Notes under the pieces: model-generated
What the model saw: the letters and a program-made list of their open reading frames with translations, nothing else
What the model was told of the DNA's origin: nothing
The model's database searches: none
Program-made: the position numbers and the translations under genes
Part shown: positions 20,138 to 32,300 of the stretch, one piece after another
Layout of the letters: every line of letters begins with the position of its first letter
How positions within the stretch are numbered: the first letter of the stretch is position 1
NCBI RefSeq assembly: GCF_009730915.1
Contig: NC_052480.1
Coordinates: forward strand, 23,076,419 to 23,140,418
Direction: 5' to 3'
Origin: Dioscorea cayenensis subsp. rotundata
Taxonomy: Eukaryota; Streptophyta; Magnoliopsida; Dioscoreales; Dioscoreaceae
Length of the DNA stretch: 64,000 bases

Positions 20138-21638
20138 GTCTAAGCATGCAATACTTCGCCTCTTGAAACAGTGCAAATCTCTGAAGCATCTCCAGTGCAT
20201 CCATGCACAAGCTACCATCCATGGCCTCACCTTCACCTCCTCCTCCGCCATTACCAAGCTCCTCTTCACCTTCACCTCTCTTCTCTCCAACCCTTCACTC
20301 CTCTCCCCTCCTCCTTCCATCCACTACGCCCTTTCCCTCTTCCATTCCATCTCCTCCCCCTCCACCTTCGCTTTCAACCTCCTCCTCCGCTCTCTTACCT
20401 TCCTATCCTCTCCTTCCCAATCTCTCCTCCTGTTCCTCCGCATGCGCCGCCTCTCCATTCCTCCGGACTCGCATACTTTCCCTTTCGTCCTCACCGCTTG
20501 CTCTCGTCTCGCCGCCACTGCCGTCTTCCCCATTGGCCGCGGTCTCCACTCGCAGGCACTCAAGTTCGGCTTCATCTCTGATGTCTTCGTCGTCAACACT
20601 CTCATCACAATCTACTCCTCCTCGAACTCAATCTCGTATGCCCGACGGCTGTTTGACGAAACTCCTCACCCGGACATCGTCACTTATAATAGCATGATTC
20701 ATGGTTATGTGAAGGCCAGGGATAACGACCTGAACTTGGTTCTCGCCCGCAAACTGTTTGATGAAATGCCTGCGAGGGATGTTATCTCTTGGGGCGCGCT
20801 TCTGGCCGGATACTCTCAGTCAGGTCGGTTCAACCAAGCGCTCGAGCTGTTCGATAGAATGATGATTGAGTCGGCATTGGAGCCGGATGATGTTGCTCTC
20901 GTCTCTGCCCTCTCCGCCTGTGCCAACCTCGGTGCATTGGACTGCGGCGAGAGAATCCATGAGTACATCAAGAGAAAAAGAAGCAAACTCAGTGTGTATC
21001 TCATAACTGGTTTAGTCGACATGTATGCGAAATGTGGGTGCATAAGGATTGCACGAGAGATGTTTGACGAAAGTCCGCTTAGAAACTTGTTCACGTGGAA
21101 TGCGATGATCATTGGGCTGGCAATGCACGGGCATGGTGAGCTCTCAATGGAGTACTTTAACAAGATGATAATGTCTGGAGTGAAGCCCGATGGGGTGAGC
21201 ATCCTGGGGGTTCTGGTTGGTTGTAGCCATGCTGGACTGGTAAGCACTGCATGCAAGGTGTTTGATGAAATGGAGTGTGTTTATGGTGTGAAACGTGAGG
21301 TGAAACACTATGGATGCATGGCTGATTTGCTGGGAAGAGCGGGTATGATAAAGGAGGCCATGGAGATGATTGCAGAGATGGGGATGGAAGGGGATGAGTA
21401 TGTGTGGGGAGGGGTGCTTGGGGGTTGTAGGATTTATGGTGATGTGGAGGTTGGTGAATTTGCTGCGAAGCGGTTGTGGGAAATGAAGGTGAAGGACAGT
21501 GGAGTGTACTCAGCCATGGCGAACATGTATGCTGGTGCAAGAAGGTGGGGAGATGTTGCAAAGATGAGAGATTTGATGAGCCATGAGAAAGTCATGAAGA
21601 ATGCTGGTTCTAGTTCCATTTTGGTTGATAATTGTTGA
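20115..21638 (+). CDS. PLS-class (E-type) pentatricopeptide-repeat protein, 507 aa, intronless
   Basis: PPR proteins bind organellar RNA; E-type members usually specify editing or processing sites in mitochondria or plastids. The N-terminal part (LLKQCKSLKHLQCIHAQAT) is the standard lead-in of plant PLS proteins. Tandem helical repeats follow, for example DVFVVNTLITIYSSSNSISYA, PDIVTYNSMIHGYVKARD, RDVISWGALLAGYSQSGRFN, VYLITGLVDMYAKCGCI, NLFTWNAMIIGLAMHGHGEL and KPDGVSILGVLVGCSHAGLV. An E region follows (HYGCMADLLGRAGMIKEAM, WGGVLGGCRIYGDVEVGEFA, YSAMANMYAGARRWGDVAKMR), and the protein ends shortly after NAGSSSILVDNC, with no DYW deaminase domain. The frame is intact and lacks introns, as is usual. 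It resembles Arabidopsis At5g61800-type proteins, with moderate confidence. The 5' third is strongly C/T-rich on the sense strand. Confidence 0.92.
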   Translation: MVPAPLCESKHAILRLLKQCKSLKHLQCIHAQATIHGLTFTSSSAITKLLFTFTSLLSNPSLLSPPPSIHYALSLFHSISSPSTFAFNLLLRSLTFLSSPSQSLLLFLRMRRLSIPPDSHTFPFVLTACSRLAATAVFPIGRGLHSQALKFGFISDVFVVNTLITIYSSSNSISYARRLFDETPHPDIVTYNSMIHGYVKARDNDLNLVLARKLFDEMPARDVISWGALLAGYSQSGRFNQALELFDRMMIESALEPDDVALVSALSACANLGALDCGERIHEYIKRKRSKLSVYLITGLVDMYAKCGCIRIAREMFDESPLRNLFTWNAMIIGLAMHGHGELSMEYFNKMIMSGVKPDGVSILGVLVGCSHAGLVSTACKVFDEMECVYGVKREVKHYGCMADLLGRAGMIKEAMEMIAEMGMEGDEYVWGGVLGGCRIYGDVEVGEFAAKRLWEMKVKDSGVYSAMANMYAGARRWGDVAKMRDLMSHEKVMKNAGSSSILVDNC

Positions 21639-23739
21639 GGTGAGTCTTTTGGTTTTTTTGTATCATATTATTATTTAAATTTTGTATTTAATACAGGCTG
21701 GATTATTGTGGAGAATTTATTGTAAAATTTTGATTTATGCCATGACATATATATGTTGTACAAGTAGGTGAGGAGATGTTACAACTTGCAAGGGTGAGAG
21801 CATTAGAAAGTCGTCAAGAATTAGTCTTAATTCTAGTTGTATTCAGGTGTTTGGGTGGCAAATCAAGTCCTTGTTTTACATGAGGTATGTCTTACATTTC
21901 AAGAGTTAAAATTCATTTATTTGACATCTAGCATGTATTTTCTCTTCATATGATATGTTTTTCTGTGCATTGTTTTATATACCAATATTAAGCTTGATTC
22001 ATTTAATAATCAAGCTTAATAGTACGGATAGGGATGATCATGAGTGAACCGAAATTTGAGCAGAATTCGTACATTTTTTTTTTTTATCAAAATGGCTCAG
22101 CCTGTTTTGATAGCCTTAATTTTGGCATTTTGCAAACTGAAGCTCATGAGCAATCACATAGTATCCGTATGTTAAGTATCTTTCTGTACTACATTTAATT
22201 AAGTTTTAAGGCCATTTATACAATCTAAATTTTGGTGTTCTCCAAATCGTTATTGTGGCAGACTGATAGTGAACTTTGGTAAGGTGGTTGCATGATGTTG
22301 GAAATTATTACCTTGGGGTTTTAGTGTTGGTGAGATACAGATGTAGGCATAAATAAACATCATTTCACTTGCATCAAAATGACCAAAGAAAGGCATCCAA
22401 GCGGGAAGGAATGTGAAAGTGAAGTAAGAATGACCACATCTTAAATGAATCAAAAAGGAAGCTAACCACGGCATGTTAGAGTTTGAAGACAGCTTGCTGT
22501 AGAAACGGATCACATTGGTGCACTGACAGACCAATTCTTATTACATACCTAGTCCAAAAGTCCTTGAGCCATTTGAGGACGTCAGGAGATGTAATTTACT
22601 GTTATATTAAGGATTTAGTTCAGTAATATTAAGTTGGAGATATAGATTAATAAATTAGAGTTGCTTATACATCATAAGAGAATTAATTATCTTCAACTAG
22701 TTTTGTTAGTTTGAGTTAGAATAAGAGTTATCTCTGCTCTCGGGTACTTTTTATGTAAAAGAGAGAGGAGACTTGACAAATTAGATATTGATGAATAGAC
22801 TCCCCATTTAACCTGCTTGCATGCATTTTTCTGCTGTGTTATCTGAGTAAATGGGCGATAACTTAGTTCCCGTACTCATTCCATATGGACTAGTGTGTTT
22901 AGTATTAACTTTGCAAGTATTAGTTGTTGGGTTAAAAAATAGGCATAGGTTGTACACATTGCAACAAATCTTGCAACATATGATTTAGTTTGTAAAATTA
23001 GAACTTCAGTTATAGTGACTAAATGAATGTAAATTACTGTGTTGGAAAGCAATTAATTTTTCGGAACATGACATGTAAGTAATGATTTATGATCACTAGG
23101 TTGGTTCTTGATACGGTGTTCAATCATGATCCTTTTTGTGGCATAAAATGTATTATTTCTGTTGATCGGCTTTAATCAAGTTTGCTTAGATGGGTTATAG
23201 CCAGGCAAATAATGTGGCCCATTGACTGGCCTATGTTTGTTATATATATATATATATATATATAGCTATATATTTTATACGAACTATTGAGTTTAGAAAA
23301 CTTCCATCCAGTTTGGCCTAAACATACCATAGCTTCAATATATTGCTTGATCTTGGTTTTATTTTTGTGAAATTTCAAGTCAAGCTTCTTAACCACTTGA
23401 TCATAACTGATTTCGAAATTTCCAGCTAAGCTTGAGAGCAACTTGATAAGACATGATAAATGGTCCCATTAAAAAAAGAGTTTGGTGGTCATTTGTTATG
23501 ATGAATGCGATATTATCATATTAGATTCATCAAGCAAAAAAAAATTATGAATATTTTGCTTTGCTGAAACTTTTATTATAATTTGTAAATTTTTAGATGA
23601 AATGAAACTTTATTGTTTTCAAGTAAAAAAAAAACTCTACACTGTGTGGACAAGGAAGTGTGAACTTTAGAAAAAGTCAACAATATAGTGTTTCTGTAGA
23701 ACAACACTTGATTCCGCGGAATATTTCACTTTCATTGGT
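21639..23739. other. Intergenic region downstream of the PPR gene
   Basis: No convincing coding frame. It contains a perfect 13-bp inverted repeat (21987-21999 with 22008-22020), a T-run at about 22077-22086 and a TA microsatellite at about 23240-23262. The PPR 3' leader presumably occupies the first few hundred bases. Confidence 0.6.
21987..22020. repeat. Perfect 13-bp inverted repeat (hairpin)
   Basis: ATTAAGCTTGATT and AATCAAGCTTAAT are exact reverse complements around an 8-bp spacer, about 350 bp after the PPR stop. It might mark a transcript end or be chance in AT-rich DNA. Confidence 0.7.
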
Positions 23740-23747
23740 TTCATGCA

Positions 23748-24203
23748 TAGGGGTGTAAATGATACACCTCTACTCGCAAGCTACTCGGGCTCGACTCGGT
23801 GAAAACTCGAACTCGGCTCGGTCACAGTCGAGCCGAGCTCGAGCTCGAGTAGCTCGGGTAGTCGAGCGAGCCGAGTTCGAGTATTATGATACTTGGCTCG
23901 AGTGCTCGCGAGCCTAATCGAGTATGTATATATATAATATTAGATTTATTTGATAAAAATCAAGGGGAAAAACTTTCGAGCTCGAGTCGAGCTCGAGTTC
24001 GAGCATAATGTTTATGGTTATTTTCAGCTTTTTCGAGCTTAATCGAGCGAGCTCGAGTAGCTCGATTTATGTACCGAGTCGAGCTCGAGCTATAAAATAA
24101 ATACTCGATCGAGCTCGAGCCGAGTATCGAGTACCGAATTTTCAGTCGAGCTCGAGCTCGAGCTCGCTACTGCTCGGCTCGAACTCGATCGATTACACCC
24201 CTA
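23748..24203. mobile_element. hAT-type non-autonomous element (MITE), 456 bp, with a GAGCTCGA-rich core
   Basis: The ends are TAGGGGTGTAA and TTACACCCCTA, a hAT-like inverted terminus. They are flanked by a perfect 8-bp duplication TTCATGCA (23740-23747 and 24204-24211), the size expected for hAT insertion. The interior is dominated by overlapping TCGAGCTCGAG words in both orientations and is far more GC-rich than its surroundings. It encodes nothing. The duplication and termini are seen directly; the superfamily follows from them. Confidence 0.9.
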
Positions 24204-24640
24204 TTCATGCATATATAATGTAAACAGAATTAATGTTTGATAAACATATTATTACGAGTTAAAAGAGGTCCACTGAAACAATTTGGATTTTGTTTTCATT
24301 AGAAGATGGAGATTATGTTGGTGTTGATATAAATGCCATTTTTTATGGTTATCACTTGATCAAATTCATTTCTAGTTTGGAGGAAGGAGAGTTTCAAGGA
24401 AAAGAATTGGTGCATTGAAACAAATACAGGAAATCAAAGGCCGAAAAGGATTGAAACCAAAGCAAAGGTGAGCGGTAAGCTATTTGACTCTCTTACATGA
24501 GGATGAAAATTCTACTCCCTTCTAATAAATATAAAGTGGGTGTGTAATTTGTGGTGGTTTGTCCATTTAAAAACAAAAAAGGAAGCAAATATGTTTGGAG
24601 TCATATTAAATCCTAATCATTTGTCAAAAAGAGTTCACAA

Positions 24641-24833
24641 TGGTATGACACCAAAGTATAAAAAGGAGATCATGGGTTCAAATCTCTCCCCTGACAATAC
24701 TGTTTATCGTTCTGTCACTGTTCACATGAGATTTTTATACTGTACATCCATTGTACATCCGGATTTAAGTACTGTTCCGTACTGTTTATATTCATATAAA
24801 AAGGACGTTTATCGTCCATTATTAAAAAAAAAA
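24641..24833 (+). mobile_element. SINE-like retroposon, about 193 bp
   Basis: A tRNA-type B-box (GGGTTCAAATC at 24674-24684) lies about 35 bp after a possible A-box region (TGGTATGACACC at 24641). The body ends in an A-rich tail (about 24823-24833). It is flanked by 7-bp copies of TTCACAA at 24634-24640 and 24834-24840. This fits a plant tRNA-derived SINE. The duplication is short and the A-box weak, so the call is moderate. Confidence 0.55.
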
Positions 24834-24840
24834 TTCACAA

Positions 24841-25288
24841 AATCCTAGAATTTTCAAATATAAAGACCAGTTGAAATCATTGTATTTTTTTATCCCACTG
24901 AAATGTCTTGAAATCTTTAATTGCCTTAAGTTTTTCCGAAGTATAATATTTATACATATAAATATAATTTAAAAATGTAAACTTATTTTTGTAAATAATT
25001 ATAACAAAATACATAAAAAGAAAAGTTCAAAGGAGGGGTATATATAGACAAACCATAGTCTTTCTAAATTTCCTCTGACCTCACACACACTTCATGGAAA
25101 AGGTCCAGAGTGAAAGAAAGAAGAAAGGTTCTTTGAAAATCAAGATTGCTCTTACATTAAAAGAAACCCAAGAAGTCAAAGTCAAAGCCACTTGTTCACA
25201 TTATTATGTCATTATCACTTGCCTCGTAGGTCAAGCGTATACAATATTTATAAACCGAGCTTGGTCCTATGTAATAAACATTTATTAA

Positions 25289-25324
<36 letters not shown>

Positions 25325-25650
25325 TCAAGCTCAAATTCAATCCATTCAAATAAAAAAAATCAACAAAGGTTGATTATTTAAAAAATAAAAATAAAAATAT
25401 ATATATAAAAAAAAAAATTCAATCCAAGCATGATTTATTATTCAAAAATTATACTTACTGAACTGTAGGAGAGGAGACAAATTCCAACATTCAAACCAAT
25501 TCCAACCACACAACCAAAGCATGCCACACACTTCCCTTTGATTTCCATGCATTGATACTGAAACTACACTGCATGTGGTCCCTTACTTCTTTCTTAACAC
25601 GCTTATCTTGAAACATAGGGAGAATGCAAGAGGAAAAAAAAAGACTCTTT
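24841..25650. other. AT-rich spacer upstream of the U-box gene
   Basis: No gene is supported. A (TAA)n microsatellite lies at about 25290-25324, and poly-A/TA runs lie near 25380-25420. A TATA-like TATATATAG at about 25039 is too far from the leader to assign. Confidence 0.55.
25290..25324. repeat. (TAA)n microsatellite
   Basis: About eleven uninterrupted TAA units. Confidence 0.95.
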
Positions 25651-25659
25651 CAGGATTGT

Positions 25660-25828
25660 ATGAGAATGAATTAACATGGGTTTGTAGTCTCAGCAAACAA
25701 GCAACTTGAACTCCTTTTCAGAGAATTTGCTTTACTGAGCATAAAAAGGTATGTATGATGATGTATATCTATAATTTCTGTTGTTGTTGTTGTTGTTCAT
25801 GTTCAATTTTATGTTTCAAAGCAACAGG
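25660..25828 (+). other. 5' leader and leader intron of the U-box gene
   Basis: A donor AAAAAG|GTATGT at 25749 and an acceptor GCAACAG at 25827 define a 79-bp leader intron. They place the real start codon at 25829 rather than at an in-frame ATG at 25781, which would lie inside the intron. Confidence 0.6.
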
Positions 25829-28800
25829 ATGGACTTTGCAGTTAGTGTGGGCAGCAGTGTGAGGGATGAGCTATGCACCAGGTTGATACAGGTTATGTCA
25901 CAGCTCATCAACGAGGCCGGAGATGTTGTGGTGGAGAAGGAGAGTTTCTTGATGTTCTCTATGTATGTCAAACAGATGAAAACCATTATTGAGGCATTAC
26001 ATGGTAAAAGAGTGGAGGCGAGAACCGAATCCAGACCGATGAGAAAAGCCTTGGAGGAACTGGAATTGGATGTCAACAAGGCTTTGGATGTCATCAAGAG
26101 CCACAAATCAAGAGGCAGGTTCAGCCTTCTGATAAATTCTGGCTCATTGTTGTCCAAGATGAAACAAGTTGCGGATGAGATTGCCAGGGATGTTACTCTT
26201 CTCAGCTTGGCCAACATTGATGCGACGCTGGAATTGAAATCAAAGACCAATGAGATTATCAATGGATTTCAATCCATGGAATTCAAATCAGCAGCATCCA
26301 CAGAAGCTATAATCATGGAGATTGAAAAGTGTAACGCTGCTAGGAATGGAAAGAGCGGAGAGTATGCAGAGAACCTGTTGAAGCAAATTGCTGATGCTGT
26401 TGGTGTGACGCCAAATGTATCTACCGTTAGAAGTGAGATTCAGCTGCTTCAGCAGGAAAAGGAAGAGCTTGAATTGAGGAAACAGCGTGCTGAAGCACTC
26501 CAGCTATCACAGCTCATACACTTGCTGCAGAGCTTAGATACCATGCCTCAATCGCCACCTGAGACATCGGCTGGCCTGCAGAATAATCTGATCAGCGCAT
26601 TTGTGTGCCCCCTGAGTGGTGAACCAATGGAAGACCCGGTCGCTATTTGTTGCGGACACAGCTTTGAGAGGAAAGCCATTTCAGATCATTTCGAGCGAGG
26701 GGAAATTAGCTGTCCTGTCTGCGAAGAAGAGCTGTCATCTTTAGAGCTGACCGCAAACATATCGCTGAGGAGCTCCATTCTTGAGTGGAAGAATAGGAAC
26801 ATGAATTTGAGGCTCCAGAAGGCAATATCCGCCTTTGACTATATTGAATCTGATGTGCTAAATCAGGCCTTGGAGGATCTCCAGGAGTTGATTGACATAC
26901 CCGAGTGCACTGCTGAAGTTTCAAGAAAGGGGCTTGTTTCAAAGTTAGTCAACCTCATGCAATGCAGTTCTATGAACACTAAGGCAACCCTCAAATGCCT
27001 CCTCTGCCTCGCAAATCACTCAAGAGAGAACAAGGTAAGCTTTGTTATTTGTAGGATAAGCATCACCAAACTATTCCATTGCATTCAAAGGATAAATCAT
27101 TTGATGATTGCAGGAAGTGATTGCTTCAAAAGGAGCCATTCGGTATATGATCAAACGATTTCACAGAGGAGAGATCGAGGCAGATGCGGTGGATCTCTTG
27201 GTGAGACTTTCAGATGAACAGATGATTGCTGAGCAAATTGGTAATACCAAGGATGCCATCCCTACATTGGTTTCTTTGGTCCAGAATCCCAATCCTGAGA
27301 TATCGCAAAAGGCTGAAATTGTGTTGAGAAACCTGCCTTCATCAAACACTGAATTTATCGTCAAGATGGCAGAAGCTGGACACTTTGATCCCTTTCTCGC
27401 TCAATTCCATCAAGGTAAAGAAATGATCAACTGAAACACTTCAAATGATTCTCTTGCATTATCAACTCAACATAGCCGTTTTTCTGTTTTTGGTGGTTTG
27501 ATCTAAAACAGTTCCATCAGCAACAAGATTTTTGATGGCCACAGCTCTGACAAGGATTCAGTTAAGTGAAAGTGCAGCAAACAAATTCGAAACTGAGGAT
27601 TTCATCAGAGCACTCACCAAAATGCTTTATTCAAACCCTCCAGACAGTAAGTCTGCATGCCTCCTCTGCATAAAAAAACTTGTTACATTTCAAAGATTGG
27701 CAAGACAGTTCTTGTTGGAGAGGGACACCATTCCAGCGTTACTTGGCCTGATGTACTCCTCCATTTCTGAAAATCACTGGAAACAGGAAGCCGCAGATAT
27801 TCTCATTTCACTTGTTAGGGTTAGTGAGCCAGCTGATTACAGTACAAACATCAGCTTGCGGGAGCTGCATTCACAACACAACATTGATAGATTACTGAAT
27901 CTCACAGCCACTTCCACTCCTCAAACCAGCGCTGCCTTGCTGAGGTTCTTCCTTGCAATGGTTCAGAAATCAGAGGTGGCCCGGGATTCAATCCATTCTG
28001 ATCAGATTGCAACTATTTGCTTCTCCTCCGCATCTGAAGGCAATCTCCAAGGTGAAGTGAGACTGCAAGCACTGAAATTAATGCATTTTGTTGTCAAGGA
28101 CAAACCATCTGGATTTCAGCTTCCTCAATCTCCACAGAAAGAAAGCATCGTTACCGCCCTTGTGACAATCCTAATCAGTTCACGCAGCATAGAGGAGAGA
28201 TCAACCGTGGCAGGGATCATAGGGCACCTTCCAGTTGATGACATTGCAATCGATGAGATGTTATGCAGGTTGGAAGCTCTGAGATCTATCCTTGATGTAA
28301 TTTCTGCAGCTGATACAAGGCACGTGGAGATGATGACACGGGAGGCAATACCAACAGCCGATGATTCAACACACGGCCTACTGGAGAATGCCCTGGCAGC
28401 ATTGCTAAGATACACCGACCCAGCCAAACCAGAACTCTGGAAACAAGTGAGCAAGCTTGAAGTCTACCCAACTCTTGTTCATGTCCTGTCAACAGGCAGC
28501 TCAGTCGCAAAGCAGCAAACAGCTCTAGCTCTAACAAATTTGTGTCGAAGCACACACCATCCTGCCACTTCGTCAGGTGCTGCAACAGTGGAAAAAGTGA
28601 CCATCTTCACCCCACCACGATGGTTGACAGAATTCCTTGACAACAGTTCATGGTGCTGCCCGTTCTCCCCCTCGGTGCACCCAGGTCTCTGCCCCATCCA
28701 TGGTTCTGCCTGCTCATCGGGGCAAACCTTCTGCCTCATCAAGGCCAATGCAATAAAGCCATTAGTACAAATGCTGAGTGAAACACAGTCCGGTGCTCCG

Positions 28801-29112
28801 GAAACTGCTCTTATGGCATTGGACACCTTGTTCATTGACAGCCGAACATTCTCAAATGCAGCAATGGCCATTGTGGATAACCAGGGGATAGCACCAATTC
28901 TCAATGTAATGGAGAAGGGTCTTCCACCTGCCCAGGAGAAGGCTATCGATCTCTTCGAGAAAATTTTCCCTCATTGTACACTGAAGAACCCACAATTCGA
29001 GCGGTTGGAAGGTATACTCATTCACCTCCTCCATTTCGATAATCTCAAGAGAAAGGCTGCTTCCATGCTTGGGCAGATGAAAGTCATACCACAACAGTCT
29101 TCATATTTCTGA
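25829..29112 (+). CDS. U-box/ARM-repeat E3 ubiquitin ligase, PUB42-like, 1035 aa
   Basis: Plant U-box proteins transfer ubiquitin from an E2 to substrates that the ARM repeats recruit. Three coding exons, 25829-27034, 27114-27414 and 27512-29112, join in phase (GT..AG) to 1035 residues. I recall about 1033 for Arabidopsis PUB42. The N-terminal helical region (about 1-240) ends in a coiled-coil stretch (EIQLLQQEKEELELRKQRAEA). The U-box follows at about 256-325 (FVCPLSGEPMEDPVAICCGHSF, ISCPVCEEEL). ARM-like repeats fill the rest, for example LLCIKKLVTFQRLARQFL and ALALTNLCRSTHHP, with a Cys-rich insert (SSWCCPFSPSVHPGLCPIHG) as in the PUB42/43/44 group. The start at 25829 follows the leader intron. 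The frame is intact. The family is certain; the exact paralogue is not. Confidence 0.92.
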
Positions 29113-29374
29113 AGCCATTTTAGCCATACAAACTACTACAATTTGTCAATTGAGAGACAAACTAGATCACCAGTTCCATTTAGATTCTTTCCCATACCAT
29201 ACTTCACATTGAATATTATTCATAAGAGGGAATTCAACTGATTGAAAATAGTTGAAGTCTGTAGGTGGTACATGTATTCTTTGAATAAGATTTATTATTT
29301 ATTTATAATTCAAGAGTTCCTTGACAACAACTATGATATCTGAGATGACATATACATATATATGGTGAACTTTT
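29113..29374. other. Short convergent interval between two genes
   Basis: Only 262 bp separate the U-box stop (29112) from the SNF4-like stop (29375-29377, minus). The 3' leaders of the two transcripts must be very short or overlap. The interval is AT-rich with no other feature. Confidence 0.8.
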
Positions 29375-32300
29375 TCAAAGGAGGATCATGAGTACATCCC
29401 TCAATGATATTATGCCTCTCAGCTGTTTGCTTATGGGATCAACAATGACAAGCCTCCGAACCACTGAAAACAGAGTAAAGATTTCATACAATCTAGTTGC
29501 ACTGACATCTACAGTTTAATAACTGAATCTAAATATTTTGCGACATATATATATATATATATATATTATATATGGCAAAATATTTTTTATGGGTTTCTAA
29601 TTATCAGCCGTTGGATCACAATCCAATAACCAACATTGATGAACAATAATTACTGTTCAAACAGTAATTATTATATTTATTACCGTGTTAACTACTGTTC
29701 ATCAATGTTGGCTGTTGGGTCGCCAACGGCTAATAATGGACATCCATAGATTTCTTATCTATGGACGCCCATAAATAAATGGTCCTTTATATATATATAT
29801 ATATATATATATTCTAGATTCTATTGAATACCTAGATTGGAGAGTTGCTCGATGACCTCCCGGAGGGTGCTTGAACAGTAACATGTCCAGGATGGCCTAG
29901 GACCGCTATTGTGATATACTAGTTGCAAAGCCTGAGTATAATATTATGATTAATCTTTAATAAGATATTGACTAGAATGGAAATTAAAGAGATTTATGTT
30001 TGCAGTTTTTTCTTTTGAATAACTGTGAGCACTCACTTGGTCCATTGTCAATTGATCAAGTTGAGCATGAGCAGACACATCACCTTTGGTTAAGGTTAAA
30101 ATGTCACTGCATAAAAAAATAGAGACATTAACACACAAAAGTCACAAACCTGCACTTTATGAATAAACGTGAGAACACAAGTTAAGCAATCAACATCTCA
30201 CATGGATATAAGAATAGATATTACTGTTACCTGCGAGAGAATACATCAATCAACGATCCATGGCAATCGACAACTGGTATGGAACTTATCTTAGCTGCAA
30301 AATACAGGAAAAAACAGTCGGCGTACTAGTCATTATACTATAAGTACAAGGATTTGGAATTTAACAGCAATCTCTTGACAGAGCAGGAATATGTGAACCG
30401 GTGAGGGGAATAGCTTATTGTGGTTAAGAGTATATGCAAGGAGAGGACAACTTGATATATATATGTATAATGCTAGATGAAAACATATTAGTTGTTTTGA
30501 AGTTGAAAACCAGTGAAATTTTGCTAAATAACAAACCTGTGACAGAAAATAAGCATACATGCTTGACATAAAAGCAACATTGACTAATCAAATCTCTGAG
30601 ATATCAGCGGCAAAAATTACAGAAGTTCATTGTCTTATGCTTTCACTATTTTTCTCACAACCATTTGGTAATATTATTGATTTCAAGTTAGTTAGAGGCA
30701 GTAATTCAGATTTCAGCAGATGTAAGTTAACAGGCTGTAGCATGAGCAGAAGGATGCAGAGAGACAATTCATAAATTATCAAAAAAAATGAAAGGCAAAT
30801 GTTTTACTAGTAAAAGGCAAGCAATTCGGTAAATAGATAGAAATGAGAATGTGCCATTTTGAAGACAAGTATGATCACCTTTTGCTCACTTCAAAAAGAA
30901 ATGAAACACTTTTTGAAGAGCAATTGTTCTCCAGAGTGATAAACCAAATATTCAGACAATACCCACGAATTGAAATTACCTTGCAAGAAAATTTGAAAAG
31001 CAGAAGTTACAGGCTCATCAAACTTTAAAAATGCCACTACATGACCATCGCTTCTCCCACCAGTGCCAGGCAGCCAGGTTCCAATAGGAATTCTGGAAAT
31101 TGGTTGTTCTAAAAGGGGAAGAATTCTCATAGGGTCCTGACATCTTTCAGATATATCTGATAATTTATTAGTCAAAAATGTTAGCTGAGAGCCTGAGATC
31201 CTCAAAGGCAGGTTATGAATCAAAATTATTGACAGATAGAGCTAAGTCTTTACATTTCAAAATCTCAGGAAGAGATGCAAGAGTTAAGATTGGTATGGAT
31301 GATGCATCACCAGAAGAAGGGTCAAACACAGGAATTGAGGATATCTGATTTTGCACAATCTTCACAACCACATCTTTCAGAGAGTCACTATGAGAGGCCT
31401 GCAAAAATAAGATAGCATCAAGGAAAAGTAAAAGAAATCAGTGTATGAAATGGAGAGTGAAAAACAAAGGATAAGGAAATCTGTAATAATTGGATTTAAA
31501 TATCATACATGTATGACAGGACTCTGCATGGCTAGAGACCCAACAGGATTTCTCTGCTGAAACTTAAATTGTTTCCAATCAGAGATTGTGCACTTATCAA
31601 GATCTTCATTGGATTGTATTAGTGCATCTTCCTGCAGCTGCGCAACCAATATGTTTCAATGTTTGTAAGAAAGAGATGCAAAAATACTATTATAAGCAGC
31701 CAAGGTCTAAACAACCCAAACTAAAGTTAATAGATTAGAGATGTTAATTATACTAAAAGGCATTTGTGTTAACAGCATGTGCACATGCACACATCAATAG
31801 ATAATATAAAGATGTATGTTGATATTCAAGCTACGTCAGGCTCTGCCACTTGGCCCAAAATATATCGCCAGAGGTCAAACGCATGTTCACATCAGGAAAA
31901 TTTATTTATGTTCTGAACACACTGATCTTGGCACAGGCCAAGCCTTCATGAAGTGCAGGTTGGATTAGGCAGCCAAATGGCTAATGAAATTCCAAATTAT
32001 CCTAAAATAATTTTATTTTATTTTATTTTATTTTTCACAGTATAGAAAATTTATTAAGAGTTAAAGCATACCTCTCTTAGAATGTATATGAAGTCAGAAG
32101 CAGTTAACATTCCCCCTACTGTAGTTCTGAACGGATCCCATATAGGAACAACAGGCAAGCCCTGTACAGATAACACCAGTATCTGTTTAGCATGTAATGT
32201 TTTCTAAGACAATTTTGAATGGCTTTAATTTACATGAATCTTAAAGAATGCAAGATAACAATTTTAAACAAATAGGCTAACTAACCAAAGGATATTTTTT

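Noticed and set aside
24540-24848. Open frame of 102 codons
   Set aside because: It overlaps the SINE-like element and has no domain.
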